Assembly: GCA_032622095.1 (NCBI GenBank)
Contig: CP136067.1
Coordinates: forward strand, 49,825,899-49,889,898
Direction of reading: 5' to 3'
From: Siphonodentalium dalli
Lineage: Eukaryota; Mollusca; Scaphopoda; Gadilida; Siphonodentaliidae
DNA: 64,000 nucleotides
Part shown: one piece after another, positions 46,780-57,966 of the stretch
Layout of the letters: the number at the start of each line of letters is the position of its first letter
Position numbering within the stretch: position 1 is the first letter of the stretch
Notes under the pieces: model-generated
What the model was told of the DNA's origin: nothing
Seen by the model: only the letters and a program-made list of their open reading frames with translations
The model's database searches: none
Program-made: the position numbers and the translations under genes

Positions 46780-47020
46780 AAAATTTCCAACTGATGACCA
46801 TTTAAGTTCATAATTTTGAACAGAAGCATAGGAAATTAATTAGCTGTTTTTTGGCTGGCCACGGGGGTCATGAGGGACCAGGACACAGACCATTTCAGTC
46901 AAAATGTTGGACCAAAATAGGAAAATGTGCAAATGTTGGTCTAAAAACAACAAATTCCCCAATAATTCATTGCTGGAAAATCAAATTACAAGAACAATTT
47001 CAACCCATCGTTGATGTTAA
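46780..47020. repeat. family J repeat, copy J6 (partial)
   Basis: TTTCCAACTGATGACCATTT, GGACCAGGACACAG, AATCAAATTACAAGAACAAT and CAACCCATCGTTG, all shared with J1 and J4. Confidence 0.55.
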
Positions 47021-47444
47021 ATTTGCATACGTCCATGCACAGTATAGCGTGTATATCCAAACGGAATAAATATTTATTTAGTGCGTCTACTCGCATTTAA
47101 TTTGAAACAAACGTCGCACTTTCGTCGACTCGAATTCAAATACCACCAAATTACGTCATGCTCGTTGGTGTTTTCCAGTTTCAATTGGAATTCCCTCATT
47201 AGCATATCATTATGCAGCTCGTTTGCATGTCTCCGAAATTAAATTCGAGTCGACGGTGATGCGACGTTTGTTTCAAACACGGATCTCAGACGCATCAGCA
47301 ATTAAATTCGTGTTGACCACACGCATTCTTCGTCGGTAGTGCGTCTACTCGCATTTATTTGCAACAAACGTCGCACTACCGATGAATCTAATTCAAATAA
47401 TTTAATTCGATTCGTCGGTAGTGCGACGTTTGTTCCAAGGGTAA

Positions 47445-47995
47445 AGGTTACAATTTAACCATTGGCATAAGCTTCAGTGAAACGTTGTATTATTTATTGC
47501 ACACCCAATGGCTTATTTGACGAAATACAGCAAAATACAGAACAATTCAAAACGTTCAAATAAAGATTTTGTATTGTTCTTGAACAACACAAACCGATTA
47601 CGCCAATAACGTCATTGGCGACGCCAACTTTAACAGAACATTTATTTACTAAATTATGAAGTATAGCGTACATTAAGCACACGTTTGTTCAATTAAATAA
47701 AACAATATCAACCTAAATGTTAAAATATTGCAATCCACAATATTCAGAGTGTACAATAAACATAGAACAACACAGCTTTGTGAATATGTGAACGTTATTG
47801 CACTCTTTTGTCGTCCCGCGAGGTAAAACTCGAACCTCCGGTTTTTCGTTTTACCATCGCGTCACAACAAACTCGTGTAATAACGTTAACCAGTTCACAC
47901 ACTTGTGTCGTTCTATCTATGTATTACACACCAGCTGTTGTAATCTTAGTTCAAACATGTGTGTTAATTTCGACAGTTCGATCTATATATATATA
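47445..47995. other. unassigned stretch
   Basis: Nothing recognised. Confidence 0.35.
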
Positions 47996-47996
47996 A

Positions 47997-50158
47997 CTAG
48001 AAGGTGACCCGACTTCGTCCGGCTTTGACCTTGAATTGACCATTTTGAAGGTCAAGGTCAGGTGTGGTCAAACACCAACACCCTAAAAATGGTGGAAATC
48101 GGCCCAGCGGATACCGGGAAATCGGCCCAACGGATACCGAGATACCCTATGCATCAAAATTCGTCCGTAAAAATCCGCCAGTTTAACCCGATTTGATTTC
48201 CACTCAAGTATATAAACGCGCCTCATATACACACGCTCATTAATTATCAAGTTTCAACGTAAAGATAAATTACCATCGGTGCCCGAGATATCGCCAAGAC
48301 GTCTGAAACAGTCAAATGCATCGGCCGGTTAAGCGTTAACGTGATCTAACGTTATGACCTCTAACGACGTCATAGAAGTTACGCATTGTTTTTATCCTGA
48401 TGGAAGATAGTACCACTTCTTCTTGATAATTGAGGCAGATAACTAAAACGGATACATACGCATTATATATCGTTGGAAAGAGGAAACACGAAAGATTCTC
48501 ACAGTGTCATTATTATGACTGGCATTTTATTATTCGCGCTGTTTCGAATCGATTTGTAAGCACCGAACTCAAATGAAAGTCCCGTAACACAGCGTAAAAC
48601 AGATTTGACCTCGGCACGTGAAAAGTTGACCTCGGATCTGAAAATCAATAGGCCTATGTCACCCCCCGGCAGAAAACACCCCCACATACCAAGTTTCATC
48701 GAAATCGGGTCGGCCGTTTTCGAGTTCAACGATTACACCCACACACACACACACACACCCCCCTCACACCCCCCCCCCACACACACACACAAACAGATCT
48801 TCCAAAATATATAATAGACTAGAAGGTGACCCGACTTCGTCCGGGCTTTGACCTTGAATTGTCTATTTTGAAGGCCAAGGTCAAGTGGGGTCACGATTTG
48901 ACCCGTCCAAAACACTGCCCGAACAAAAGTACCCGACAAAAGTACCCGACGAAATCCACCCGGTTTTACCCGATTTGACGTTGAATTGATCATTTTGAAG
49001 GTCAAGGTCAGGTCGGGGTCACGATTTGACCCGTCCAAAACACCCAGTGGACAAAAGTAAAATAAAATTTCGTCGAAATACCATCAAAATTGGCGATTTG
49101 ACCTTGAATTGACCCGATTTCAAGGTAAATGTCACGTCGCACGGGCAAATGAATATGCTTATGAGACTCCCCATACGAAAGTACCCCCACATACCAAGTT
49201 TCATCGAAATCCCGTGATATTCGGGCGTTTGACCTTGAAATGACCCGATTCCAAGGCCAAGGTCACGTCACACGGGCAAATTAATATGCTTATGAGACTC
49301 CCCATACGAAAGTACCCCCACATACCAAGTTTCATCGAAATCCCGTGATATTCTGGCGCTTTACCTTGAAATGACCCGATTTCAAGGCCAATGTCACGTC
49401 GCACGGGCAAATTAATAGGCCCATGTCACTCCCCGGCCGAAAAAAACCACACATACCAAGTTTAATCGAAATCGGCCGTTTTTGAGTTCATCGATTACAG
49501 ACAGACACACACACAGACACACACACACACATATCTTCCAAAATATATAATAGACTAGAAGGTGACCCGACTTCGTCCGGGCTTTGACCTTGAATTGTCC
49601 ATTTTGAAGGTCAAGGTCAGGTGGGGTCACGATTTGACCCGTCCAAAACACTGCCCGGACAAAAGTACCCGTCGAAATCTATCCGGTTTTACCCGATTTG
49701 ACATTGAATTGATCATTTTGAAGGTCAAGGTCAGGTCGGGTCACGATTTGACCCGTCCAAAACACTCAGTGGACAAAAGTAACCCTATGTATAAAATTTC
49801 GTCGAAATCCCATTAAAATTGGCGATTTGACCTTGAATTGACCCGATTTCAAGGTCAATGTCACGTCGCATGGGCAAATGAATATGCTTATGAGACTCCC
49901 CATACGAAAGTACCCACACATACCAAGTTTTATCGAAATCTCGTGATATTCGGGCGTTTGACCTTGAAATTACCCGATTTCAAGGTCAAGGTTACGTCGC
50001 ACGGGCAAATTAATAGGCCCATGTCACTCCCCGGACGAAAATACCCACACATACCAAGTTTCATCGAAATCGGCTCGGCCGTTTTCGAGTCCATCGATTA
50101 CAGACAGACAGACAGACACACACACACACACACAGATCTTCCAAAATATATAATAGAT
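47997..50158. repeat. three head-to-tail AAGGTCA-rich units ending in (CA)n
   Basis: Units at about 47997-48825, 48826-49554 and 49555-50158. Each starts CTAGAAGGTGACCCGACTTC and ends with GAAATCGG, GAGTTCA, a (CA)n run and TCTTCCAAAATATATAATAG. Within units, TTGACCTTGAA and TCAAGGTCA recur many times in both orientations. The 3' layout (ACCAAGTTTCATCGAAATCG, CA tract, AATATATAATAGA) resembles tails of RTE-like LINEs and their SINEs, but I see no coding or pol III box. The first unit is most diverged. Confidence 0.8.
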
Positions 50159-50659
50159 GGCTATCCTGGACTATCGCTGGAAACGCATGACGTAATTACA
50201 GGCGACGTAACGAGAATAATATGACCATACGTAAACGTAATAAAGCCCACGTAGATTAAATCTGGCAGTTTGCGATCCAAAATACATTTATAATTATTAC
50301 CGCTTTTGAATTACACCGGTATCGAAATTAGTCGACGAAATTGCTGTGACAAAGATAAAGGGAAATAATGACATGTCGTCCTGTGCTCAAATAGAACTTT
50401 CGAAGAGGTGTTCTTTCGTGCGACACTGTTGACATTTTCACAACATGGTATCTACTCGATGTGTTTATTGGTAACACCGAAAATCTGGTCTGCTTGACAG
50501 TATGGAGATATAATAAAATTACATTACAACATGCTCCAAGTTGTGTGTTGAAATTCGGCACTACATGTGGAGTGATTACAGAGTGTGCTGTATATAGCTC
50601 ATGGTATGTTGCTCCACAGCTAAGTCATATAGTCCGAAAATATCCAACTATTCAAATCT
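50159..50659. other. unassigned stretch
   Basis: Nothing recognised. Confidence 0.35.
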
Positions 50660-52400
50660 GAGATGGAAATGCTTATTTGCATAAGTTGGAGGGAATTGTG
50701 TGCGCACATGGTGACGTCATATAGTATAGTACAGTTCACAATCTCAAGGAACAAGGCCTGTTACAGTCATGTCGCAAGCATATGGGTGCTCGTCCCATAT
50801 CCCAACTAAAGAACACACGTGTGCCATTAAGAACTAACCAAGATTGAACATAGTGGCATTAACGGATTGACAGACCCATGCCACAGTGTATGTCGCAAGC
50901 ATATGAACGCATGCATTTGACACTATATCAATGTGTGGGATACATACACAAAACCGCACGCGTGTCTTACTGGTACCAGTATATCGAACGATTGCAATGT
51001 ATAAGGACCGCACGTTCAGCCAATACCCTAAATGTCATCCTTAAGCGACATAATTCTCAAAATTAAGTCATACCAGAGTCGAGAATATTGTACCCAATTA
51101 CTGGTTATGTCACACCGTTATAATGCGTTATTTTTGTGTGTGCAAAGCGTTCCTACATCAATAATTTGTACACTGCTACTACGTCAATAAAGCATTGTTC
51201 GGTCAATATATACCAGGATATGTTGATCAACTTGGGAACGCAATGTGAAATTAAGTAGCCACGATTGAATACAATGTACCACTACCGGTTGGACAGACTA
51301 TTACCATAACTAGTGTATGTCGCAAGCATACGGATACAGTTATGACACGATATCAATGTCGCACGCTTGGTATGGAATATATACACAAAACTACGCGTGT
51401 GGGTTACTGACAACAGTATATCGGCCGATTTCAATGGCGTAGGATGGCACAATATGGCAAGAACCATTATTGTTCTCATTAAGAGACGCATGCATGAGTA
51501 TCACACACTATCGACCAGTAACAAACATGCAATTGGGCCTGTTTACCACAAGCTCGATCGATATATTCTAACTGACTCTTCCCCACCAATGTCTCTATAT
51601 CCCTTCAAGATAGATGTTGCCAAACACTGTGTCTTGAATAAAAGTGCTCAATTTCAGGTAAAAATACGAATAGATTCAACTATATATAACACCTGCATTT
51701 TAGTGACTTCATTTGTATTTTTCTTGCAATAATTGTCATATCTGCTTCAATTTAATACGGACACCAAAACCACCAGCACAAACATTCAGTCATACACGTA
51801 GCCGATAATACTGTACCCAATTACTGGTTATGTAAAATGTTCAAGGCTTTATTTTTTGTACAATTCGTGCACTGCGCTACTACGTCAATAAAGCAATGTT
51901 CAGTCCATATGCCAGGATCATTTCATCGATGTCGCAACCATGTGAGCTCCCCTTCCGGAATATCGACTTATCCCAACTCTAGAACGCAATGTGAAATTAA
52001 GAATTAGCCACGATTGAACATAGTATACATGTACCACTAACGGATTGTCAAACTAGTGCCATATACTGTATGTCGCACGCATATGGACGCACTTGACACG
52101 ACATCAATATCGCACGCTTGGTACGAAATATATACACATAATCACAGGCGCGAGTTACTGTTGCGGTATATCGGACGAGTGCAAAGGCGTAATGATCGCA
52201 CGATCAGTCAAATACAAATTGTTATCCTTATACGCGACGTATGCAAGTATATATGTCATATACCAGAGGCCAATAACACACATATGCGGGGCTGTTAATC
52301 ACACGCTGGATCGGCATATTCTAACTGACCCTTCCTCACAAGTGTCTCTACATTCCTGCATTATGGATGTTGCTTAACACAGTTTCTTCAATACAAATAA
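50660..52400. repeat. diverged tandem module (~430-750 bp), copies 1-3
   Basis: Markers recur in order: GTATGTCGCA(A/C)GCATA at about 50888, 51315 and 52069; ACCCAATTACTGGTTATGT at 51093 and 51818; TACGTCAATAAAGCA at 51180 and 51880; ATTCTAACTGACTCTTCC / ATTCTAACTGACCCTTCC at 51564 and 52320. Some frames stay similar between copies (LDRYILTDSS versus LDRHILTDPS), so coding origin cannot be excluded. A fourth copy is at 53705-54130. Confidence 0.7.
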
Positions 52401-52595
52401 CATATACATGTATATATTTATGACATGATTAGCACTATTTTCCCGTGTAATATTCGAGCGTAATAGACACGTGTAATATCGTCGCGTGCAATGACGTCAC
52501 GCTGCTCTTTGGACCAAAGTTCGCAGTTCTCTGGCTGCAGTTAATTATTGTTCTTTTCGATACAATTTTAGCGATTATATGATCATGTGATAAAA

Positions 52596-52745
52596 GGTAT
52601 CTCAAATTCGTTCTATTTTATACGTTATGTATCAACCTCGTCCACTAAATTCTATTTGAGACTCGGTAAACCTCGGCTCAAATCGAATTTAGTGAACTCG
52701 GTTGATAAATTCCGTATAAAATAGTAACTCGTTTGAGATCCTCTA
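52596..52745. repeat. inverted repeat with six direct (A/C)(C/T)TCG motifs
   Basis: The arms are about 70 bp, around 52600-52666 and 52671-52742. Complementarity breaks at three places per arm, and each break holds ATTCG, ACTCG or CCTCG on the top strand (52606, 52636, 52661, 52671, 52696, 52727). It ends ACTCGTTTGAGATCCTC. Confidence 0.75.
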
Positions 52746-52828
52746 TATATAACGATTTAAACTCAGATTTAATCACACAACCTGGAAATTTTAAGCATTT
52801 TAGTGACTGTTTGTATTTTTCCTGCAAT

Positions 52829-53504
52829 AGGTGGATTATCTCTTTGTAAGCATGCATTATATAGTTACCGGGGTATAAAATATTAGATTTGAATCGAATA
52901 CTCCTGTCCGGAAATGCTTCTATCGATTAATATTCATTTTATTTCGAATATTTTCTGGTCTAAACAGGTGTGTTTGTTCAGCTAACGAACAATAGTGGTT
53001 ACTGTTAACAGAGACCAGAAATTTTATTGTACAATTTTATCGCAAATAAACTTTAAAGGTACTCAATCCGATCAGAGGGTCCTCATCTCAACAGATTCCA
53101 ACAACAACAAAATTTTATCAAAGGTCACTTTGATTATCAGGATCGATTAATTATCCAAAAATAATGCTAACGACTGTGAACTATCGTATATAATCGCTCA
53201 AAATGTGTTGTATAGCAACATTTTGTTCAATGGAATTTAGTATCGATAGTATGTCCTTCGGCTTTTTCGGCAAACTTCTGGGACAGAAAGTATTCCCCAT
53301 AATGAATAATAATAGATTCCTAAAATCGATATCTAATAAATCTGAGCTTTGATGGGTGGCTTCCTCGACTCGAATCAAATATTTTTGAAATAAAATCAAT
53401 ATTAATTGATAGAAGCTTTTCCGGACAGGGGTCTTCAGTTCATATCTATTATTTTATACCCACGCAACTATTTAAAATTTGTTATTTAAAGAGATAATCC
53501 ATCT
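52829..53504. mobile_element. family D element, copy D2 (contains B5)
   Basis: Left end AGGTGGATTATCTCTTTG, right end AAAGAGATAATCCATCT followed by TTAA (53505-53508). The left flank is CAAT rather than TTAA. CTCCTGTCCGGAAATGCTTC and GCTTTTCCGGACAGGGGTC are the subterminal inverted blocks. B5 is inserted after GCAAATAAAC. Confidence 0.8.
53057..53393. mobile_element. family B element, copy B5 (partial, inside D2)
   Basis: Starts AGGTACTCAATCCGATCAG after TTAA (53053-53056). It runs in the inverse direction relative to B1, to TCCTCGACTCGAATCAAATA. The far terminus and second TTAA are missing. Confidence 0.75.
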
Positions 53505-53508
53505 TTAA

Positions 53509-53692
53509 CCTTTTGATGCTGGGAGCTGCACTGTTGCAGCATTAAATACCATGTACCAGTGCCTTCCCTTATATATGAATCCTCCTATATGTAAGCGAAT
53601 GCGTTGGCACAGGGTTTTCGTAATATTTCCGGACACTCAAGTCATGGAATTGTTAAATTTAATAGACACCAAGCACCGTCAGCATCAAAACT
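53509..53692. mobile_element. element F (TTAA), relic related to family A
   Basis: 184 bp, left TTAA at 53505-53508 (shared with D2), right CTAA at 53693-53696. Termini CCTTTTGATGCTG and CAGCATCAAAACT. The interior TTCCCTTATATATG...GCGTTGGCACAGGG resembles a collapsed form of the family A palindrome and its GGCACAGGG end. Confidence 0.6.
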
Positions 53693-53704
53693 CTAATAGC
53701 AGGT

Positions 53705-54130
53705 AGCGTTGAGAACACTGTACACAATTACTGGTTATGTCACAATTCTAAGGCCGTATTATATATTTTGTTGCGCTCTCACATCACTCATTTTCACACT
53801 ATGCTGGTACATCGATTAAGGACTTTCAGTCTATATTCTAGGATGAGTTGGTTAATGTCGCAACCATATGGGCATCCCTTCTGGAATATCGACATACCCA
53901 ACTATGGAACGCATTGTTAAATTAAGTAATAGCCACCATTGAACTTCCTACCACTATGAAATATATACACACAAGTGATTGTGGTTGTTCCTGTCGTGCA
54001 AATCCGCAAAGATAGCACAATTTTTTGCACGAACAGTGAAATACCTCATGTGTTATTCTTATGGGATCGCAGGAGTTTCATAAACTTGGGGCCATAGCAC
54101 CAATGTATGTTCTTTCTTGGAGTGTATAAT
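53705..54130. repeat. diverged tandem module, copy 4
   Basis: ACACAATTACTGGTTATGTC, AATGTCGCAACCATATGGGC, CTGGAATATCGACATACCCA and GAAATATATACACACAA match copies 1-3 upstream. D2 and F lie between copies 3 and 4. Confidence 0.65.
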
Positions 54131-54689
54131 AGAACATAACAATTGCTGTTTGTAGTCATGTTTCATGATCTTATATAGCTATAACAGTACATGTACCCTG
54201 ATGTATGTAAGGCAAAATTATAGTAAATATTTGTATAACCTTATCCACTCTAGACTCGCAAATTTACAATTAACATATACAAGTAATAAATACATGTACT
54301 AATTAATTTAATTTAATTTTTTTCAACTAACGTTCCACACCAAAGTGAGAGTCACTCGTATTTGAAGTATAAGGAAGGTAGTAAAAGAGGTCATTCTTTA
54401 TTGATACATATGTAACCTTCATATCACATTCATCGTATATTATGCCTTCCAATATTTTTCCAACCAGCTATTATCATGAATAGTTTGAAAAGTTATGTCA
54501 TTATATATACACCATTAAATACATCAAAGTGTCTTCATTTATCTGGGACTATTTCTTTACACGCTCAAACAACGCACAGTTACATGAACAGTCATCGCAT
54601 ATCTTATAGACGCCGATGTTAGTTTAGCGTCCCATTTGTTGATTTAGGTAGGTTTTGTCGAGGCTTTAGATCATGTAATAAATATAATC
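54131..54689. other. unassigned stretch
   Basis: Nothing recognised. Confidence 0.35.
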
Positions 54690-54845
54690 TATAACTGGTC
54701 CCAGAGTATAGGCTATAGCGGAATTTACAAAATTCGTCTGGACACTACATTATGTCTGGACCTCAACAAAGGCTCGTCCAGATCTAATTTTCTGGACTCT
54801 GTTTGTAAATTCCGCTATAAACTGGGGACTCGTTGTAGATCCTCT
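54690..54845. repeat. inverted repeat with ACTCG-type motifs, ACTCGTT tail
   Basis: GCTATAGCGGAATTTACAAA (left) pairs with TTTGTAAATTCCGCTATA (right). Breaks in pairing hold ATTCG (54732), GCTCG (54772), ACTCT (54796) and ACTCG (54828), all on the top strand. It ends ACTCGTTGTAGATCCTC, nearly the same tail as at 52727. Confidence 0.7.
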
Positions 54846-54894
54846 CTTTATTACACACGCTAATCCCTGGAACATGACAAATGTGGCAAGAATG

Positions 54895-55160
54895 AATAAA
54901 TGTGCTGGACCCAAACATCTTTGTGTGTGTCAACTACACAACTTTGTAGGTCAGTAACCACACATAAACTGTTCATCTGCATCCACACAATCTTGTGCGT
55001 AACGTAGCACACATTTAATGTGTGCCTACAAAGAACAAATTGTTTGGTCGATCCACACAGTTTGTTCGCCACCGCCACACAGCAGATGTGTGGTAATTTG
55101 CCACACAATTCACCACACAATGTTGAGCTCGATCAAGTGGCTACGGTAACTGTGTGGTTC
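54895..55160. repeat. degenerate repeat of CCACACA...TGTGTGG blocks
   Basis: About ten irregular blocks 20-28 bp apart, many locally palindromic, such as CACACATTTAATGTGTG and CCACACAGCAGATGTGTGG. An 86-codon minus frame rich in Cys and Val is a by-product. Confidence 0.6.
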
Positions 55161-55312
55161 TAAGTCGTTTTAAGAGTACATATAATATATGAGAGAGAGA
55201 CCGTACAATCACGATTAACTTGAAGATGAAGTGTATAAACATACTAGTAGTGGTAAATGTGAGGCCATTTGGTATTGCATAAATTCCCCCATAATCAGAG
55301 AATGGCATATTG

Positions 55313-55964
55313 GTTACAAGAGGTTGACGATAATCCATATCTCGGGCTCAATTTTTCTAACAACCTTACATGGTCATCTCATATAAACAAAATAGCAAAA
55401 AGAGCGAACAGCACCCTTGGTTTCTTGAGAAGGAATCTGAGAAGAGCGGACAAGAAACACAAGAAGATGGCATATGAGTCCATGGTTAGATCAGCATTAG
55501 ATTATGGAGCGGAGGTATGGGACCCGTACAAGAAGGAAGATATCAAGACACTAGAGAAGGTTCAAAGAAGGGCTGCAATGTTTATCACCGGAAAGTATAC
55601 AGACAGAAAAGAGGGTGCAGTGACAGAGATGTTGGACAATGAAAACATGGTACCACTCCAAACAAGAAGACGCGGGCTCAGGATGAAACTCTTTAGCAGG
55701 GTAGCACAGGGGCTGGTGCCAGCTACAAACTCAAATGACATACTAAAACCAAAAAAAGAGGGTAGACAAATTAAGGCGAAAAAATTCCCAGGCTTTGAAA
55801 CGACAAACATCATCGAAAAACAATAGTGTATTAACTCAAATTCATTCGAGCAAATCAGAGCTGTAACACCACAGTACGAAAATTCGTTCTTTGTTCGTAC
55901 AATTCTCGAATGGAATAGCCTGGATGTGAGCGTATGTGAAGAAGCAACAGACAAAACAGCTTAA
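55313..55964 (+). pseudogene. LINE fragment 3, post-RT C-terminal region
   Basis: The plus-strand frame starts within the element at NPYLGLNFSNNLTWSSHINK, then RANSTLGFLRRNLRRADKKH, YGAEVWDPYKKEDIKTLEKV, RRAAMFITGKYTD. It is interrupted by a single TAG at 55824-55826 and then reads in frame QYENSFFVRTILEWNSLDV to TAA at 55962-55964. ANSTLGFLRRNL, L-x-YGAxVWDP and ExVQRRAA are hallmark blocks of jockey-like LINEs. The catalytic RT part is absent. The single nonsense codon suggests a fairly young copy. Confidence 0.85.
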
Positions 55965-56604
55965 GTCCTCCTACAGATACAGTTGAGTCAAATACATGAT
56001 ATACATATGTATTGGACTCAGATCATCCACTATTTGACCCTGTCTGAAGCTCATACCTTTTCTAATTACAGGCGATAAAGGACTCCTGGTGCCAGATTAT
56101 GCTTGGTTCTCTTCTTATGGTGACAATAAAGACAAGATTCCACCAAAAGTTCCGAAATCCGCACCTTCATGAGCTAAAATAAAGACATTTGTCATTTGTG
56201 CAAAAAAAAAATTGTTGTCTGTTTCATTAAAATCATTTCCTGTTTACAAATAAGCACATGTCTGTCATGCGCAGTGGCATGGTTTCATAATGGTTAATAA
56301 AACGTGTACTCCGCCCCCGACACCGACTCGGGGGGGGGGGGATGTATAGACGGAAGATAAATGAAAAAAAAAATTCTTTTGCTAAATTATATGCTACTTT
56401 GCCAATTTATTACATATGTAATAAAAATATTACGGAAAAAATTACTAACATACTTTTCAATAGCATTTTTGCTTCGAAAATAAACTATTTAGCCGGAATG
56501 AGAAAAAGTGTAGCTGAGTTGCTTTATTATCCAATTCTACTAAGTGTTGTATAATACTTTTAACAAGTTGTAGAAATATATTGGTGATATGAAGTAATTG
56601 TAAA
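55965..56604. other. probable LINE 3' UTR and unassigned sequence
   Basis: The first part may be the LINE 3' UTR. An A-run lies near 56200 and a G-run at 56330-56341. No other feature. Confidence 0.35.
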
Positions 56605-57058
56605 ACATATTTGATTTGAGTTGAGGAACCCACCCATCAAAGCTGAGAGTGATCAGATATCGATTTTTGAAATCTATTATTTTTCACCATCGACAGGCAC
56701 GTATATAGCAGCGGCGTATATGGGCAGCGCAAAAGGGGGCGGACAGCGGAGCGCGTTACAGGCCCCTGTGCCATCAATAATTTTCAGTTGCCCAATAAAA
56801 AGTCGAAAGAGGACGGATGAAGATGGATAACACTAAAAGCAAGTGGCTTTTTTGTGTCAGATATTTGACAAACCCGCAAAATTTCATTAAACAAAATGTT
56901 GATAAATAACAGGTTTTGGGCAATTGTATACTATATTTGACTGGCTAGCATTATTTTTGGGGCATTAATTGATTCTGGTAAACGAAGTGGCATTTCATAA
57001 AATGGTGTTGTTGTTGAAATCTGATGGTATGGGAACCATCGAATCGGACTGAGTACCT
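56605..57058. mobile_element. family B element, copy B6 (left end lost)
   Basis: Begins inside the family at TTGATTTGAGTTGAGGAACC, with GATCAGATATCGATTTTTG, TGTTGATAAATAACAGG and a short TTG run. Ends GACTGAGTACCT before TTAA (57059-57062). About 100 bp near 56693-56790 (GGCACGTATATAGCAGCG onward) is foreign to other copies. Confidence 0.75.
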
Positions 57059-57632
57059 TTAATGTCATTTAAAAAAAAATAATACCGGTATACTCAAAGG
57101 TACGAATTGTCGAAATGATACATGAACTGGTATGAAATGTCCAGAACCCTGGTGCGAAACATCTCTATGTCAAACTTCCATGGTATGAAATGCCAGCAAC
57201 CTATTGGCTATTCATCCATTGCACATTATAATTTATTTCCAATGGGCATGGATACAAGTCTCCCATTGGGGAGGGGGTCCACCTTGATACATGTATGTTT
57301 TTCGAAAATTATTAATTAGATATGACATTTTTGCACGGTATGGCTTGTTATCAAACTCCATTTGTACTTAGGTGAATATCACTTCAATTTGCCCTAAATC
57401 GAGTGATATCATTTTACGACATCACTTATTAAGAGTAATACATGTATGATTTTATGACATCACGATCTGAGTAATACACGGTATGGCTTTATGACATGGT
57501 GTAATTCTATTTCACTGTTAGATAAGGCATAGATACCAATTTTTTTCTGATGTCACTCATTTGAAAGAGTTGTCAATATTACACTGTTACTGAGAGGCGA
57601 ACTACCGTAATTAATAGATAGGGTATTACTTG

Positions 57633-57752
57633 GTTGGTTTGGTATTATAGGCCTGATTTCAGCCCTCAGTAGCCTCATATCAGCCTTCGACGTCAGGCTG
57701 ATTGTAATATGAGGTTACCTCAGGGTGATATAGGGCCTAATATCAAACCAAC
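57633..57752. repeat. inverted repeat, ~55-bp arms
   Basis: GTTGGTTTGGTATTATAGGC at the left pairs with GGGCCTAATATCAAACCAAC at the right; AGCCTCATATCAGCC pairs with GGCTGATTGTAATATGAGG with a short bulge. The centre is TTCGACGTCA. Confidence 0.7.
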
Positions 57753-57841
57753 GATGTTGGCGCTGCTAGTCTACAGGGTCATTGTCTGGTTGTTCCCCTT
57801 GTCGATGAGATATAAATGGGTACAGGACGTTTTTGTATCGT

Positions 57842-57966
57842 CTTAAGTCATTTCGTACCACATTTTGGGTAGTTTTGTACCATATTTTTGGTAGTTTCGT
57901 ACCTTATTGTTTGGTAATTTCGTACCGTGTAGGAAATCAATTGGTCATTTCGTACCATGTTACTAC
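57842..57966. repeat. minisatellite with TTTCGTACC core
   Basis: Five units of roughly 22-30 bp: (T/A)(A/C)(G/A)TTT(C/T)GTACC then an A/T-rich part ending TTTGG. Related GGTATGAAATG sequences lie at 57120-57200. Confidence 0.7.

Larger units (their letters stand above)
45317..47441. mobile_element. element G, TAA-flanked, 2.1 kb
   Basis: Flanked by TAA at 45314-45316 and 47442-47444. Terminal inverted repeats are CCCTTGGAACAAACGTCGCA on the left and TGCGACGTTTGTTCCAAGGG on the right, continuing into CTACCGACGAATC / GATTCGTCGGTAG. Further internal copies of AACAAACGTCGCAC lie at about 45405, 47110, 47270 (inverse) and 47370. The interior includes H2 and J6. TAA duplication is PIF/Harbinger-like (inference). 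No transposase frame recognised. Confidence 0.75.

Noticed and set aside
48721-50135. Frames rich in Thr/His over CA tracts
   Set aside because: Translations of (CA)n and TGACC repeats inside a dispersed repeat.
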